DNA of 64,000 nucleotides from Stachybotrys elegans (Eukaryota; Ascomycota; Sordariomycetes; Hypocreales; Stachybotryaceae), in NCBI GenBank assembly GCA_020746835.1, contig JAGPNK010000012.1, forward strand, positions 1 to 64,000, given 5' to 3'. This document shows positions 49,611 to 61,915 of the stretch, piece by piece (within the stretch, counting starts at the first letter, position 1; the number at the start of each line of letters is the position of its first letter). The notes beneath the pieces were generated by a model. That model did no database searches, was not told the origin of the DNA, and saw nothing but the letters and a program-made list of their open reading frames with translations. The translations under genes and the position numbers were made by a program.

Positions 49611-49904
49611 GCAACTTGCACCCTTACAAGCCACACTGAGCTCATGCGCAGGCATGTAATGCAATGGGATATTAAGCTGGCATATATATACACATACAGA
49701 GGGTTAGGGCGGGATTAGTGCCTAGCTAGGAAGCTTTAGTTAACTCATTAAATAAAATTACTAACACTATAGAAGCCTTACTATAATCTATACCTAGATA
49801 GAGAGTATTACTAGCAATACTAATAGAAAGCTTTAAGCTAGAAAAGCCTATAATATTACTCTAGGCTATTAATAGAGAAAAGCTTAATCTACCTTACCTC
49901 TAGC

Positions 49905-49913
49905 TATATAAAG
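49905..49913 (+). promoter_or_regulatory. TATA-box-like motif, antisense in retroposon A
   Basis: TATATAAAG within AGCTATATAAAGCCCTTAAG. It is one of the most constant stretches among A copies (also near 1205, 5520, 28110, 34285, 38300 and 59920). It points opposite to the inferred retroposition sense and lies upstream of the intron-like motif. A promoter role is inferred. Confidence 0.4.
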
Positions 49914-50706
49914 CCCTTAAGCTCCTAGCTTAAGAGAGATAAATTTATTATCTATATCCTACTATTACTTATACTAGTTAAAATATAAGTAAATAATACC
50001 TATACCTATAATAATATAGCTACTCTAGTAGTTATAGTAGCCTTAGCTACTACTACTATAAACACTAGTAAAGTTATTTATAAATAAATTATTCTAAAAG
50101 ATCTAATAATAGTATTACTAATAGTATATAATAGAATAACTTTTATTACCTTTCTTTCTAGCTAATTTAAAGCTAGAATATAAAAGCAAAAGAGTAAATA
50201 AACTAAAAAAGCTAGCTCTCTAATAATAAGTGCCTTAGCTAGAAAGTTAACCTTATAAATGGGTTATAGCTATATATAAGACCCTGGCATAATTAGCTTG
50301 GTTTTTAGTATAAGTTTCAGTTAGTTTTTAGTTTAATTATAAAATTAATTACTTTTACTACCTTCTTACTAAATTATATACCCAATGCCTCTATAATATA
50401 ATGTTTAATTAAATGCCAATACTATTATAGAGAGAAGCAATATATTAGAAGCTATAGTTATATATAGAAGGCTATAAAGGAACTGTAGTTGTATGAGAAG
50501 GTTAAGCTGCGAAGAAGCTGCGGCTGTGTAAGAAGGCTGACATATGATGCCAAGGAGCCATGGGGGAAGATACCATGTAATGCAGGGAACCTGCTTAGTC
50601 AGCAACGAAGTGTAGGAACAGGTCCAGGGTAAGCCGGAAAAGACAGTAAAAAAGAAACAGTACAAGCCTTTTAAACCTCATGCTTAGGAGGGTTACCTTA
50701 GTTATA

Positions 50707-52729
50707 GTCTCTTTATAAATAGTATTATTTATTTTTTATATAGTACTATTAATTAATTTTAGCTTCTTTATATACTTTATACTTAGAGTACTAATATCTA
50801 TCTAGTTCTTTTCTTACTATATACTCTTTATTATATATATATAGTACTAGTTATATAATTATAATATTATAAATAGTTTATTTTACTATTCTATATTCTA
50901 TAAGTTTAGTTATACTATACTATTCTTATAGTAACCTAATTATAACTTATATAGAGAAATAGTTATTCTAGACTTTTTATACTAATACTTTTTATAGTTA
51001 TAATAGTAATATAAAACCTATAAAATAATATAGTATTATTAATAGTATTATTATAAAATAGAATTATTTATAGAGTTTTCTATCTAAATATCTATTAGTA
51101 TTTATACTATAGAGATTCTATATAAATAGAATATTCTATTTATTTCTTACTATTAAATTATAGTATTTAGCCTTTTTACTATAATTTATATTTCTTTTTA
51201 TTCTTTAGTTATTACTATTTCTTCTAGTATTAATATTATATTTAATATCTATTCTAGGTATTATAGATTAATATATTATTTAGGTAAGTTTTTATTTATC
51301 TTATCCTACTATTCTTTATAGCTTTTTTCTAGTTTTTTAAAAGTGAAGTTAAGGTAGAGGTCTATTAGTATCTAAGTAGCTTTTTTCTCTTTAGCTACTA
51401 TTATCTATTATATAGCAGTAATTATTTACTATTATTCTATAGAATCTATTAGCTTAATATCTAGTACTAATAGCTATTTTACTTATTCCCTAAGATATAT
51501 AGTATAGTCTTCCTTTTATTCCTTTTCTTACTTAGTTTCTTATTTTACAATTTCCTACTACTACTTTCTTTACTATCTTTATACTATTCTAGGTTTGTTT
51601 ATACTTTATTATAATTAATATCTATTCTATATAGTATAAATAAGCCTTTCTAGCTTTTTCTTATCTATATTCTTATAGCTAATATAGAATTATATATATT
51701 AAGTAGTAATATATTCCTTCTTTATTAACTATTCTATTATTAGTATATTTATATATCTTTTTACTTTAGTAACTGCTTTAATAAAGTTATAAATATAGTT
51801 TTTTATAGCTTTATTATAGAAAGTAAATACATATTTAATTATCTTAGTATTATATACTTAGCTATAGTATTAAGTTAGTTATCTTCAATAAGTTTATTCT
51901 TAATATCTTCCTTTAACCCTTTATAAATAAAATCTATAATAATATTATTATTCTATTTAAGGATTATTCTTAGTTACTATACTTTCATAATATAAAGAGC
52001 TACTAACTTAGTTTGTTTTAAGTATTATATTTTCTATATAGCTTAATATTTCTTATTAATAATACTAAAGGAATTTTTAATTTATTATTTAAATTCTTTA
52101 AAGTTCTTATAGACATTCTTAGTCTTATTATTCCTTTTATTATTATTATCTTTATTCTTTAGTTTATACTTCTATTAATCCTTAAGAACTAATATAAATA
52201 TCTTTTCTATATTACCTTTAAGCTAGATAACTATAAAGTTAACCTAGTGTTTATTATTTTTAAATATCTTTAAAAAGTAAATAAAGTATATTTTAAGTTA
52301 GTTAAAGAAATCCTTAATCTTAAGAGAGTTACTATTAAATTTATTAAGTTTATTAATCTTAAAGATATAGCCTTTCTCTTAGCCTTTCTATTCTAGCTTA
52401 TTCCTAGTGACTACCTAGGTAGCAATATTAGCTATATAAGCTATAGTATTTTACACTTTAATATATCTAAGTAAGGTATTGTTCTACTACTATAGAGTAT
52501 TAATTATGTTTCACATAGTATTAATATAGTTAATTTATTCCTAAGTTAGTCTACTAATAGTCTAAGTATTTAAATACTATTAAAATAGTTAGATTTCTAT
52601 CTAGAGCTCTATATTACTTAAGGATATATTAGCTATTATAATGTCTTTATCTATTTAAGGTACTATATAGTGTTTTTAAAATATTATTTAAAGAGTATAT
52701 AAAAACTATCTAAATAAGAGCTATTAATA
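50707..52729 (-). pseudogene. Gypsy-G gag-like region
   Basis: Minus-strand sequence between the 5' LTR and pol, and the expected place of gag. RIP stops prevent a confident reading, and no zinc knuckle was identified. Confidence 0.5.
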
Positions 52730-53098
52730 TATAATAATTTAGCCTATTTTAAGTATAAAATAGGTTAAGGGAGATTAGTAATTAAGATTCTAAAAGACTA
52801 AATTAGATTTATATTATAATATTAGTTATAGTATTATATCTAGTAATATACTATTTACTAAAGGTAGGAGTATAACTAAGTTATATTAATAACTAGTAAG
52901 TACTTTAAGAGGACTTATAGTGTTTACTAGGTTCTATATATCTATAAGAGACTAGTACCTATCTAGCTAGACTGGCTTTAGTCTTTAAAAGAGTAAGCCA
53001 CTCTCTAGAAACTAAGTCTTTAGTCTTAGTAAGTTATTTAGTCTAGGCATTACATGATCTAGAGGTTATATATTACTTAAATAAAGTGTGTTATAATA
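52730..53098 (-). repeat. Gypsy-G 5' LTR
   Basis: About 369 bp, the partner of 44596-44965. The two LTRs differ mainly by C/T and G/A exchanges. On the minus strand it starts TATTATAACACACTTT. Confidence 0.9.
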
Positions 53099-53103
53099 TT
53101 TAC

Positions 53104-53500
53104 CTTTAAGTATCTTTAAGAATATATTATATAGCCTTTTAAAAGTAAACTAATAACTATAATATTAATATATAGATATATTATTAGTAAATAAAAAGGC
53201 TAGAGTTAGATAGTTTTAGGGCTTTCTAGACCTAATTACTTAATATAAGCTTAAGAAGGATAGATATAAGAAAGTAGAATAATAGTATTAGTATTAACTA
53301 ATAATTAAATATATAGATAGATAAATATAATATTAGCTATACTATAGTTAGAATTACTAGATATATAATAACTAAAGTCTATTATATATAAGGATAATAA
53401 TAGTAATAGTAGGTAGATAGAGAAAGATAATATAAATATAAAGATAATAGAAAGAAAGAAATAAAAGATAGATTTTAATAAGTAATTAAAGATAGTATTA
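53104..53500 (+). other. Gypsy-X 3' region resumed after Gypsy-G
   Basis: Continues exactly from 44595 and aligns with 6390 down to 6016 on the opposite strand. Confidence 0.7.
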
Positions 53501-53700
53501 GAATAGATATATAGGTTTTATATAATATAATATAGCCAGAATAGCTATTATATTTGCTTTAAGAGACAGTTATTATAATATAGACTTATAGGGGAAAACC
53601 TAATCTATAGTAGGCTTAATATATTAAATAATTAGACTAGTAGAGAACCTAGTTACTAGCTTAGATAATATATTAATCTTATACTACTGTATATTATATA
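53500..53700 (+). repeat. Gypsy-X LTR-like end, copy 2
   Basis: Aligns with 4377-4606 inverted. The purine-rich TTTAAGAGACAG precedes TTATTATAATATAGAC. It ends near ATACTACTGTATA. Confidence 0.5.
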
Positions 53701-55748
53701 ATACTAGTATAGTTTTATCTTTTTTATATTTTAGTTATATATAGTAATTAAAATAGTCTTTATATAGTAATAGAGTATCTATTTCTATTTTCTAGAATAT
53801 CTTTATAAAGTTCTATAGTTTAATTAATAGTTTATTTATTATAGACTAGTCTAGGCCTTCTTTTTATATTCTTAAAGCCCTAGTCTAGACTAGTATATTA
53901 ATCTTTTATAGAGATATAATTATAAATCTTAAATATTTCTTTACTATTTATTTCTAGACCTACTATATATAGTCTATAAATATAATATCTATTATTATAG
54001 ATATTTATTTAATATACTTCTAGATTAATAATTTTATAATCTATAAACCCTTTACCTTTCTAATTATTAAGGATCTATTTACTATATATAGCTATATCTA
54101 TTTATATTCTATTTAAAATAGTTTTAATATTATATTTTATAATAGCTTTAAGACTATATAAAATATAATCTATAACTTCTATCTATCCATATCTAGAGTA
54201 AATTAAATAATCTATTTTAGAAAGTATTTTCTTTTTCTTCTATAGCTAATATTATCTTTTTTAATTTCTATAGATAGTATTAATAAAGGCCTAACTTTCA
54301 AACTATATATTTACTAATTATTCTATAAATATTATAGCTACTATTTACTTATATATTTATAAGTTTTAAATTATTAATAGAAATAAATATAAAAAGGGTT
54401 TTTATTAAATTTAAATTATATCTTTAAGTCTTTTACTATCTAGGCCTTATTTAGTTTTATATTAATTTCTTTTAGTCTATTTTATTATTTTTTATAACTA
54501 GATAAAAAAGCTATTATTATTTAAATCTTTATTATTTTTTATTACTATTTACTTTATACTTTCTATTTTAATTAGTATTAGGCCTTTTATATTAGTTATA
54601 TAGATTAAAAAGAAAAGGTAATAGTTCTAAATTATATATCTATTCTTTTTATATTAAAGATGAAGCTCTTTTTTATATCTATAGTTTATTTTCTTTATAA
54701 ATATTTTTTTATTTTTTAATTTTTTTTACTTAGGCTTTTAGTCATTTTCTTTTTTATTAATTTAGCTTCTAAGTGGTTTATATTTATTATTATAGTATTC
54801 CATTTATAATTCTTTATTTAACTACCTAAAGCTATAGTATTCTTTATTAGTAATTAAAGTTATTTTAAATACTATATATCTCTAAATTAACCATAACTTT
54901 TAAAGCTTACCTTTTACTATTTTATAATTATTTATAGATATATTCTAGTCTATTAATACTATCTTTAGATTTTTAATACTATAGTATATAGCTAGTAGAT
55001 TTTTATTTTTAAAGTCTATATATAGCCTTTTATTTAATTAACTATCTATTTAAAATAAATTAAAAAGTATAAAAACTTTTTATTTTAGTTTTATTTAATT
55101 TTTATTAAAATATTTATTATTTATTATTTTAATATAAATCTTTATAAAGTAAGTCTAAGTATTTAATAAACTTCTCTACTAAGAGTTTATATAATATATA
55201 CTATAAAGCTATTTATTTTTAAATTAATATTTTTAATTAGTTTTAAATATATTTAACTATATCTATATTATTCTATTTGTATATATTTATATAGTATAGC
55301 CTCCTTTTAAAATTCTTTTACTATACTTTATATAGATCTAGATTACTATTAAATAGCTTTCTATTTAAAGCCTTTATTATAGAAATAATTATAATTTCTA
55401 TTAAGCCTAGGGTTTTATAGAGTATATAGCTACTCTAGATTATTATTTGTATTACTATTTCTTATATTAATACTATATTACTTTTTATATTAAATATAGA
55501 TATTATAGGGTTAGATATAGATATAATAAAATTAATTAAAGATGCTATAGAGTTCTAAGCTAGTAATATTATATCTATTTAATCTATAATTACTACTTAG
55601 AGTATTCCTAATTAAATCTTTATAGCCTATAGCTACTATTATATAGCTTTTATTTTTATTTTCTTTATATATATAAGCTTATTCTATTATATAATTATTT
55701 AATTTAATATCTTAATATAACTTTATTATTACTATAGCTATTATTATA
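53701..55748. other. Unclassified transposon-like remnant
   Basis: About 2 kb of RIP-degraded sequence. Broken frames on the minus strand are Lys-rich and fairly continuous from 55100 to 53750, suggesting an old transposon ORF. I found no reverse transcriptase, integrase or transposase motif. Confidence 0.3.
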
Positions 55749-56972
55749 ATAAGGAAAAGAGTATATAGTATAGAGTATAAATAGTAAAGAATAAATAAAT
55801 AGTAAAGATAGTGCCTAGTGCCCTAGTAACTAATATAGTTATAAATAGTAAAGAAGAAGAATAATAAGGCTATTATTAGGCTGTCTATATAGGGTAGCTA
55901 ACTAGCTAAGTAGCCAAGCTATAGATAGCTATAATATTATAAGCTATATATATATAGGTATATAATACAATAGGATATTAAGATATATAGAAGGTTATAA
56001 TAGGGTAGTGCCTGGCTAGAAAGCTTTAGTTAACTTATTAAATAAAGTTATACTATAGAAGCCTTACTATAACTATAACTATAACTATACCTAGATAAAG
56101 AATGCCACTAGTAATAAAAATAGAAAGCTTTAATAATACTAGAAAAGCCTATAATATTGCTCTAGGCTGCTAATAGAGAAAAGCTTATTCTACTTCTAGT
56201 CTATAGCTATATAAAGCCCTTAAGCCCCTAGCTTAAAAAAGAAAAATTCCTTATCTATATTACTTAAATCTATTATATCTATTAATATAAAATTAAATAA
56301 TAATAATAATAGTAATAATATAGCTACTTTAGTAGCTATAATAGCCCTAGCTACTACCCCTATCTATATCTCTAATAATATTATTATTAAGATAAGTTTT
56401 TTTAAGTAGTCTAATAGTACTATTATTAATAGTAATAGAATAACTTTTATATATTCCTAATATATAGTAATTTTAATAAGAAATTATATTTAAAGTCTAA
56501 AAAAAAAGTAAAGAAAGGGATAAAAAGCTAGAAAGAAAGCTAGAAATAGAGTTAGAATATATTAAGGGTAATAGTAAATACTAACTATAGAGCTCTAGTA
56601 TAATTAGCTTGGCTTTTTAGTTAGGGTTTTTAGTTGGTTTTTTAGATTAGTTTTTAAATTAATTACTTTTATTACTTTTTTACTAAATTATATATATAAT
56701 ACCCCTATAATATAATATTATAAAGAGCTATTTAAGAAGAGTTAGATAAATGATATATAATAGATAAGTAATGTATTAGAAGCTATAGTTATATATAGAA
56801 GTATATAATGCATTAGAAGCCATAGTTATATATAGAAGGCTATAAAGGAATGCATACTATAAAGAAGCATATAACATAAAGGAGCTATAGGGGAAGCTAG
56901 GCATATATAATATAGGGAACCTTTTTAGTTAGCAACGGTATATAGGAATGGGTCTAGGGTAAGCTAGAAAAA
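55749..56972 (-). mobile_element. Retroposon A, lacking its last 55 bp at the CCCTCC end
   Basis: ATAAGGAAAAG to GGTAAGCTAGAAAAA, then an abrupt switch to plus-strand A sequence. Confidence 0.8.
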
Positions 56973-57803
56973 GTCATTCTATTACTATTAGTAATACTAT
57001 TATTAAAGGACTGCTTAAAAGAACTTACCTTAATAATAATATTATTAGAAATATAAATAGAAGTAATAACTAGGGCTATTATAGCTACTAGAGTAACTAT
57101 ATTATTACTATTATTATTATTATTATTTAATTCTATATTAATAGATATAATAGGTTTAAGTAATATAGATAAGGAACTTTTCTCTTTTAAACTAGGGACT
57201 TAAGGGCTTTATATAGCTATAGATAAAGTAAATTAAGCTTTTCTCTATTAGTAGCCTAAAGTAATAGCTTTTTTAGTATTATTAATTAAAGCTTTCTATT
57301 AGTATTATAATACTTTCTATTTAGATATAGATTATAATAAGGCTTTTATAATATAACTTTATTTAATAAGTTAATTAAAGCTTTCTAGCTAGGTACTATT
57401 AGTTAGAGCCTTTTATTTAGTCTAATATATATATCTATTATTTTAGCTAGCTTAATATCCCATTATATTATATACCTATATATAGTTAAGCTTAATATAG
57501 CTTATAATAGTACTTATAGCTATCTATAGCTTAGTTACTTAGCTAGTTAGCTACTTTATATATAAGGGCAGCCTAATAATAGCCTTATTATTCTTTTTCT
57601 TTACTATTTATAACTATATTAGTTACTAAAGTACTAAATACTATCTTTACTCTACTATTTATTTACTCTTTACTATTTATACTCTATACTATATTCTTTT
57701 CTACTGTTTATAACTATATTAGTTACTAAAGCACTAAGTACTATCTTTACTATTTATTTACTCTCTACTATTTATACCCTATACTATATACTCTTTTCCT
57801 TAT
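56973..57803 (+). mobile_element. Retroposon A, 3' half with duplicated terminus
   Basis: Starts within A at GTCATTCTATTACTATTAG and ends at CCTTAT 57803. The terminal 100 bp occurs twice (57599-57700 and 57701-57803), the first lacking its last bases. Confidence 0.7.
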
Positions 57804-57833
57804 TATACTCTATACTATATACTCTTTTCCTTA
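57804..57833 (+). repeat. Third partial A terminus
   Basis: ACTCTATACTATATACTC through CCTTAT again, about 30 bp, directly after the previous terminus. Confidence 0.6.
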
Positions 57834-58069
57834 TACTAAATCTAAATAAAGCTTATATTTAGACTTTAGCTAATCTTAATATAAGAAGTTATAGTTGCTT
57901 ATAGCTTAGCTACTTAACTAGTTAGTTACTCTATATACCTAATAACAGCCTTATTATTATTTCTCTTTATTATTTATAACTATATTAATTACTAGAGTAT
58001 TAAATATTATCTCTACTATTTATTTACTTTTTACTATTTATACTATATATTATATACTCTTTTCCTTAT
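57834..58069 (+). mobile_element. Retroposon A, 3'-end fragment starting in the variant insert
   Basis: Begins within the insert of about 75 bp (GCTTATATTTAGACTTTAGC) and runs to CCTTAT. Confidence 0.65.
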
Positions 58070-58360
58070 TATACTCTTTTTTTATTATAAAGAATTATTT
58101 TTCTCTTTTAAGCTAGAGGCTTAAGTGCTTTATATAGCTATAGACTATAAAATAAGCTTTTTAATAGCTCTATTAGTAGTTTAAAGTAATATTATAGGCT
58201 TTTCTAGGTTAGTTAAAGCTTTCTATTAGTATTATAATCTTATAGTTATAGTTAGTAGTACTTTTTATTTAAATATAGATTATAATAAGGCTTCTATAAT
58301 ATTAATAACCTTATTTAATAAGTTAACTAAAGCTTTCTAGCTAGATACTATTAGGTTAGT
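58070..58360 (+). mobile_element. Retroposon A, internal fragment
   Basis: From TCTTTTAAGCTAGAGGC to CTAGATACTATTAGG, the middle of A, including the inverse of the TATA motif. Neither end is present. Confidence 0.65.
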
Positions 58361-58363
58361 ATA

Positions 58364-58514
58364 ATAAAGAAAAGAGTATATAGTATAGAGTATAAATAGT
58401 AAGGAATAAATAAATAGTAAAGATAGTATCTAGTGCTCTAGTAACTAATATAGTTATAAATAGTAAAGAAGAAGAAGAATAAGACTATTATTAGACTGCC
58501 TTTATATATAGAAT
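58364..58514 (-). mobile_element. Retroposon A, about 150 bp 3'-end fragment
   Basis: ATAAAGAAAAGAG onward, switching to a Gypsy-G fragment near 58515. Confidence 0.65.
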
Positions 58515-58645
58515 ATCTATATATAACCTTTATATAGGTTTTTTTCTAAATATTCTTTTAGAATATTACTTTCTTTATTATTAAAGTTATAGATAGAGTA
58601 AAATCTTAGTTATATTCTATCTTTTAAATATATAATATAGTTATA
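58515..58645 (-). pseudogene. Gypsy-G fragment, pol
   Basis: Matches 48570-48690 in the same orientation, just upstream of the reverse transcriptase motifs. Confidence 0.7.
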
Positions 58646-58847
58646 TATATGGCTTATAACGTTATAGCCACCTATAGCTCAGCCACTTAGCCAGTTAGCT
58701 ACCCTATATAGGCAGCCTAATAATAGCCTTATTATTATTCTTCTTTACTATTTATAACTATATTAGTTACTAGAGTATTAAATACTATCTCTACTATTTA
58801 TTTACTCTCTATTACTTATACTCTATACTATATACTCTTTTCCTTAT
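58646..58847 (+). mobile_element. Retroposon A, about 200 bp 3'-end copy
   Basis: From ATGGCTTATAACG to CCTTAT, the same truncation zone as other short copies. Gypsy-G lies on both sides, but about 400 bp of it is missing. Flanks share only TATAGTT. Confidence 0.7.
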
Positions 58848-58949
58848 TATAGTTTTCTATTAATATAATATTAAAAATAATATTTTATCTCTATTCTATT
58901 ATAAAGATTTTAAATTAATTAATCTTTTATTTTATATAGTCTCTATTAT
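58848..58949 (-). pseudogene. Gypsy-G fragment, pol upstream part
   Basis: Matches 49085-49185 in the same orientation. Confidence 0.7.
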
Positions 58950-59336
58950 ATAGCGCTCTCTATATAGGTATAGGTCATGGTTATAGTTATAATAAGGCTT
59001 TTATAGTATTAGCAATCTTATTTAATAAGTTAACTAAAGCTTTCTAGCCAGGCACTAATCCTGCCCTAATTCTCTATATATATATGTCTTAATATTCTAT
59101 TATATTATATACCTGTATATATATGGCTTGTAATAAAGTCATAGCTATCTATAGCTTAGCCACTTGGCCACTTAGCCAGTTAGCTGCCCTATATATAAGG
59201 GTAGCCTAATAATAGCCTTATTATTATTTCTTTTTACTATTTATAACTATATTAGTTACTAGAGCACTAAATACTATCTTTACTATTTATTTACTCTTTA
59301 CTATTTATACTCTATATTATATACTCTTTTTTTTAT
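58950..59336 (+). mobile_element. Retroposon A, 3' portion
   Basis: From TAGCGCTCTCTATATAGG to TTTTTTTTAT. No matching duplication. Confidence 0.65.
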
Positions 59337-59339
59337 TAT

Positions 59340-61915
59340 ACTTACTTTTCTTTAAAAAGCTATAATATTTATATAAATACCTTAATAAATATCTATAATA
59401 AAGAAAAGAGTATATAGTATAGGGTATAAATAGTAAAGAATAAATAAATAGTAGAGATAGTATTTAGTACTCTAGTAATTAATATAGTTATAAATAGTAG
59501 AGAGAAATAATAATAAGGCTATTATTAGGCATATAGGGTAGCCAACTGGCTAAACAGCTAAGTGGCCAAGCTATAGGTAGCTATAACATTACAAGCTACA
59601 CTAAGCTTATATATAGGTATATAATATAATGGAATATCAAGATATATAGAGGGTTAGGGTGGGGTTAGACTAGATAGAAGGCTCTAACTGACTGCAATTA
59701 CAAAAGGTTGCCAGTGCCTGGCTAGAAAGCTTTAGTTAACTCATTAAATAAGGTTACTAATGCTATAGAAGCCTTGCTATAACTATAACTATAACCTATG
59801 CCTAGATAGAGAGCGTTACAATACTAATAGAAAGCTTTAATAATACTAGAAAAGCCTATAATATTACTTTAGACTACTAATAGAGAAAAGCTTGTTTTGC
59901 TTCCAGTCTATAGCTATATAAAGCCCTTAAGCCCCTAGCTTAAGAGAGAAGAATTCCTTATCTATATTACTTAAACCTATTATATCTATTATTATAGAAT
60001 CAAATAGCAATATAAATATAACAGAGGGGTTAAATTCCCCTACTATATAAGTAGCTATAGTAGCCCTAGCTACTATTTCTATTTATATCCCTAATAATAT
60101 TATTATTAAGGTAAGTCCTTTTAAGCAGTCTAATAGTAATATTACTAATAGTCTAGAAATAGAATAACTTTTGTATATTTCTAATATATAGTAATTTTAA
60201 TAAGGAATTATATTTAAAGCCTAAAAAAAGAAATAAAGAAAGAGATAAAAAGCTAAAAAAAAAGCTAAAAATAGAGTTAGAATATATTAAGAGTAATAGT
60301 AAATACTAGCTATAGGGCTGGCTTACTTTAGAAGCCTTAATAGAATTAACTTGGTTTTTTAGTTAGGGTTTTTAATTAGTTTTTTAAATTAGTTTTTAAA
60401 TTAATTGCTCTTACTGTCTTTAAATTATATATCTAATGCCTCTATAATATAATATTATAGAGAGAATAGACTATAATAGCCAAAGCGCTTAGAGAGTTAG
60501 TCTATATACACTAGTTCAAGCAATATATTGGAAGCCATAGTCATGTGCAGAAGCTACTATGCAATGTGTCAAAAGCCATAGTTATATATAGAAGGCTATA
60601 AAGGAAGCTATAAAGAAGCTATGGCTGTATAAGAAGGCTAACATATAATATAAAGGAGCCATAGGGAAAGCTAGGCATATATAATGCAGGGAACCTACTT
60701 TATTAGTAATAGTATATAGGAATAGATCTAGGGTAAGCTAGAAAAGACAGTAAAAAAAAACAGTACAAGCCTTTTAAACCTTATGCTCAGGAGGGATAAA
60801 TATCTATAGAAGGGATTTATATATCTATTTAAAAGCCTAATAGAAGTATTTATCCTTTTTATACCTAAGAAGAATAGAGAACTTTAGCTTTATATAGACT
60901 ACTAAAAACTTAATAGAATTATAGAAAAAAACTAATACCCTTTCCCCCTTATATTAGAGATTTTAGACTAGATCTAAGGATATAAGTAATTTACTAAGAT
61001 TAATATTAAGGATACCTACTATTATATTTAGATTTAAGAAAGGAATAAGTAAAAAACAGCCTTTTATACCTACTATAATTATTTTAAATACCTAGTTATA
61101 CCCTTTAGCCTTACTAATATACCTACTACCTTTTAGTTATATATCTACTAGATACTATATAGGCTTCTTAATATAGTCTATATTATCTATTTAAATAATA
61201 TTTTTATTTTCTTAAAGAATAGAAATACCTATATATATTATATTTAGTAGGTATTTAAAAGACTTTAATAAATAGAGCTATTTATAAAACTATTTAAGTA
61301 TACCTTCTATTAATATAAGGTTAAGTTTCTAGAGTTTATTCTATCTAATAAAGATATAGCTATAGACCTTACTAAAATTACTACTATTAGAAACTAGTAA
61401 TAATCTTATTTCTACTATAAAATCTAAATATTCCTTAGGTTCTATAACTTCTATTAATAGTTTATATAGGGTTATATTAATATTACTATACTACTATATA
61501 GCTTACTAAAAGGAAATAAAAATAAAAGAAAACCTAGTATAATAATCCTAAATTATAAAAAAGAATAAACCTTTAAAGACCTTATTTAAGCATTTTAATA
61601 AATACTCTTTCTTTATTACTTTAACCTAAGATAAGTAATAAGGATAAAGACTAATATATTAAAAAGAGCTATAGCTAGAATCCTATTATAACCTAATAAA
61701 AAAAATAAACACTACTCTATTATATTCTAGTTCTAAAAGTTTAAAAGCCTAAAGCTAAACTATAATATACTAGACTAAAAGCTTATAGCTATTATAGAAT
61801 CCTTTAAGTATTAATATTACTATCTTAAAGAAATAGTATAGCCTATTAAAGTATTTATTAATTATTAAAATCTATAATAGTTTATAAATTAGCTCTAGCT
61901 TAATAAATGGTAAGT
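59340..61915 (+). pseudogene. Gypsy-H reverse transcriptase and RNase H remnant
   Basis: Plus-strand broken frame starting before the A copy at 59398. After it come GFIYPSKSPNRSI near 60800-60850, then FTKINIKDTYYYIQI near 60985-61040, LVIPFSLTNIPTTFQ near 61095-61140 and YIIYLNNIFIF near 61175-61215 (YLDD read as YLNN). RNase H parts FKSLKLNYNILDQKLIAII and IVQPIKVFINYQNLQQF lie near 61740-61890. It is a third Ty3/gypsy lineage, distinct from X and G in these motifs. Stops throughout; cut at 61916 by another A copy. Confidence 0.82.
59398..60795 (-). mobile_element. Retroposon A, full copy in Gypsy-H
   Basis: Perfect 13 bp duplication, ATAAATATCTATA, at 59385-59397 and 60796-60808. Confidence 0.92.

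Larger units (their letters stand above)
49434..50692 (-). mobile_element. Retroposon A, full copy inside Gypsy-G
   Basis: Perfect 14 bp duplication, TTACCTTAGTTATA, at 49420-49433 and 50693-50706. Both ends are well preserved, so accidental open frames occur on the minus strand (49403-49693 and 50405-50665). Confidence 0.95.
44596..53098 (-). mobile_element. Gypsy-G, complete Ty3/gypsy element
   Basis: Minus-strand LTR retrotransposon of about 8.5 kb, or 7.2 kb without the A copy at 49434-50692. It has two LTRs of about 370 bp and a perfect 5 bp target duplication, TTTAC, at 44591-44595 and 53099-53103. The bases on either side rejoin into a Gypsy-X sequence also seen near 6400, which proves insertion into Gypsy-X. 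Gag-like region, reverse transcriptase, RNase H and integrase follow in Ty3 order. Confidence 0.92.
26864..53700 (+). mobile_element. Gypsy-X copy 2 (Ty3/gypsy), heavily interrupted
   Basis: Plus-strand counterpart of 4374-16375. Blocks in order: gag-like 26864-31490, RT 33665-35900, connection region 35900-40764, integrase end 41972-42200, 3' region 42507-44595 and 53104-53500, LTR-like end to about 53700. It is split by ten A insertions and by Gypsy-G. Two intervals present in copy 1 (equivalents of 12775-14690 and 8840-10060) are missing exactly where A copies without duplications sit. Confidence 0.75.

Noticed and set aside
49403..49693. Open frame on the minus strand with a TCGSATRPVGYP-like segment, also seen at 1484-1690 and 13493-13708 on the plus strand
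   Set aside because: It recurs only because the same A 3' end is repeated. Each frame starts at a different place and runs into target sequence, and it survives only where RIP is weak. No start context, no domain, and no length conservation.
50405..50665. 86-codon open frame on the minus strand at the A 5' end
   Set aside because: Not open in other A copies, even lightly mutated ones. The composition follows the repeat sequence.
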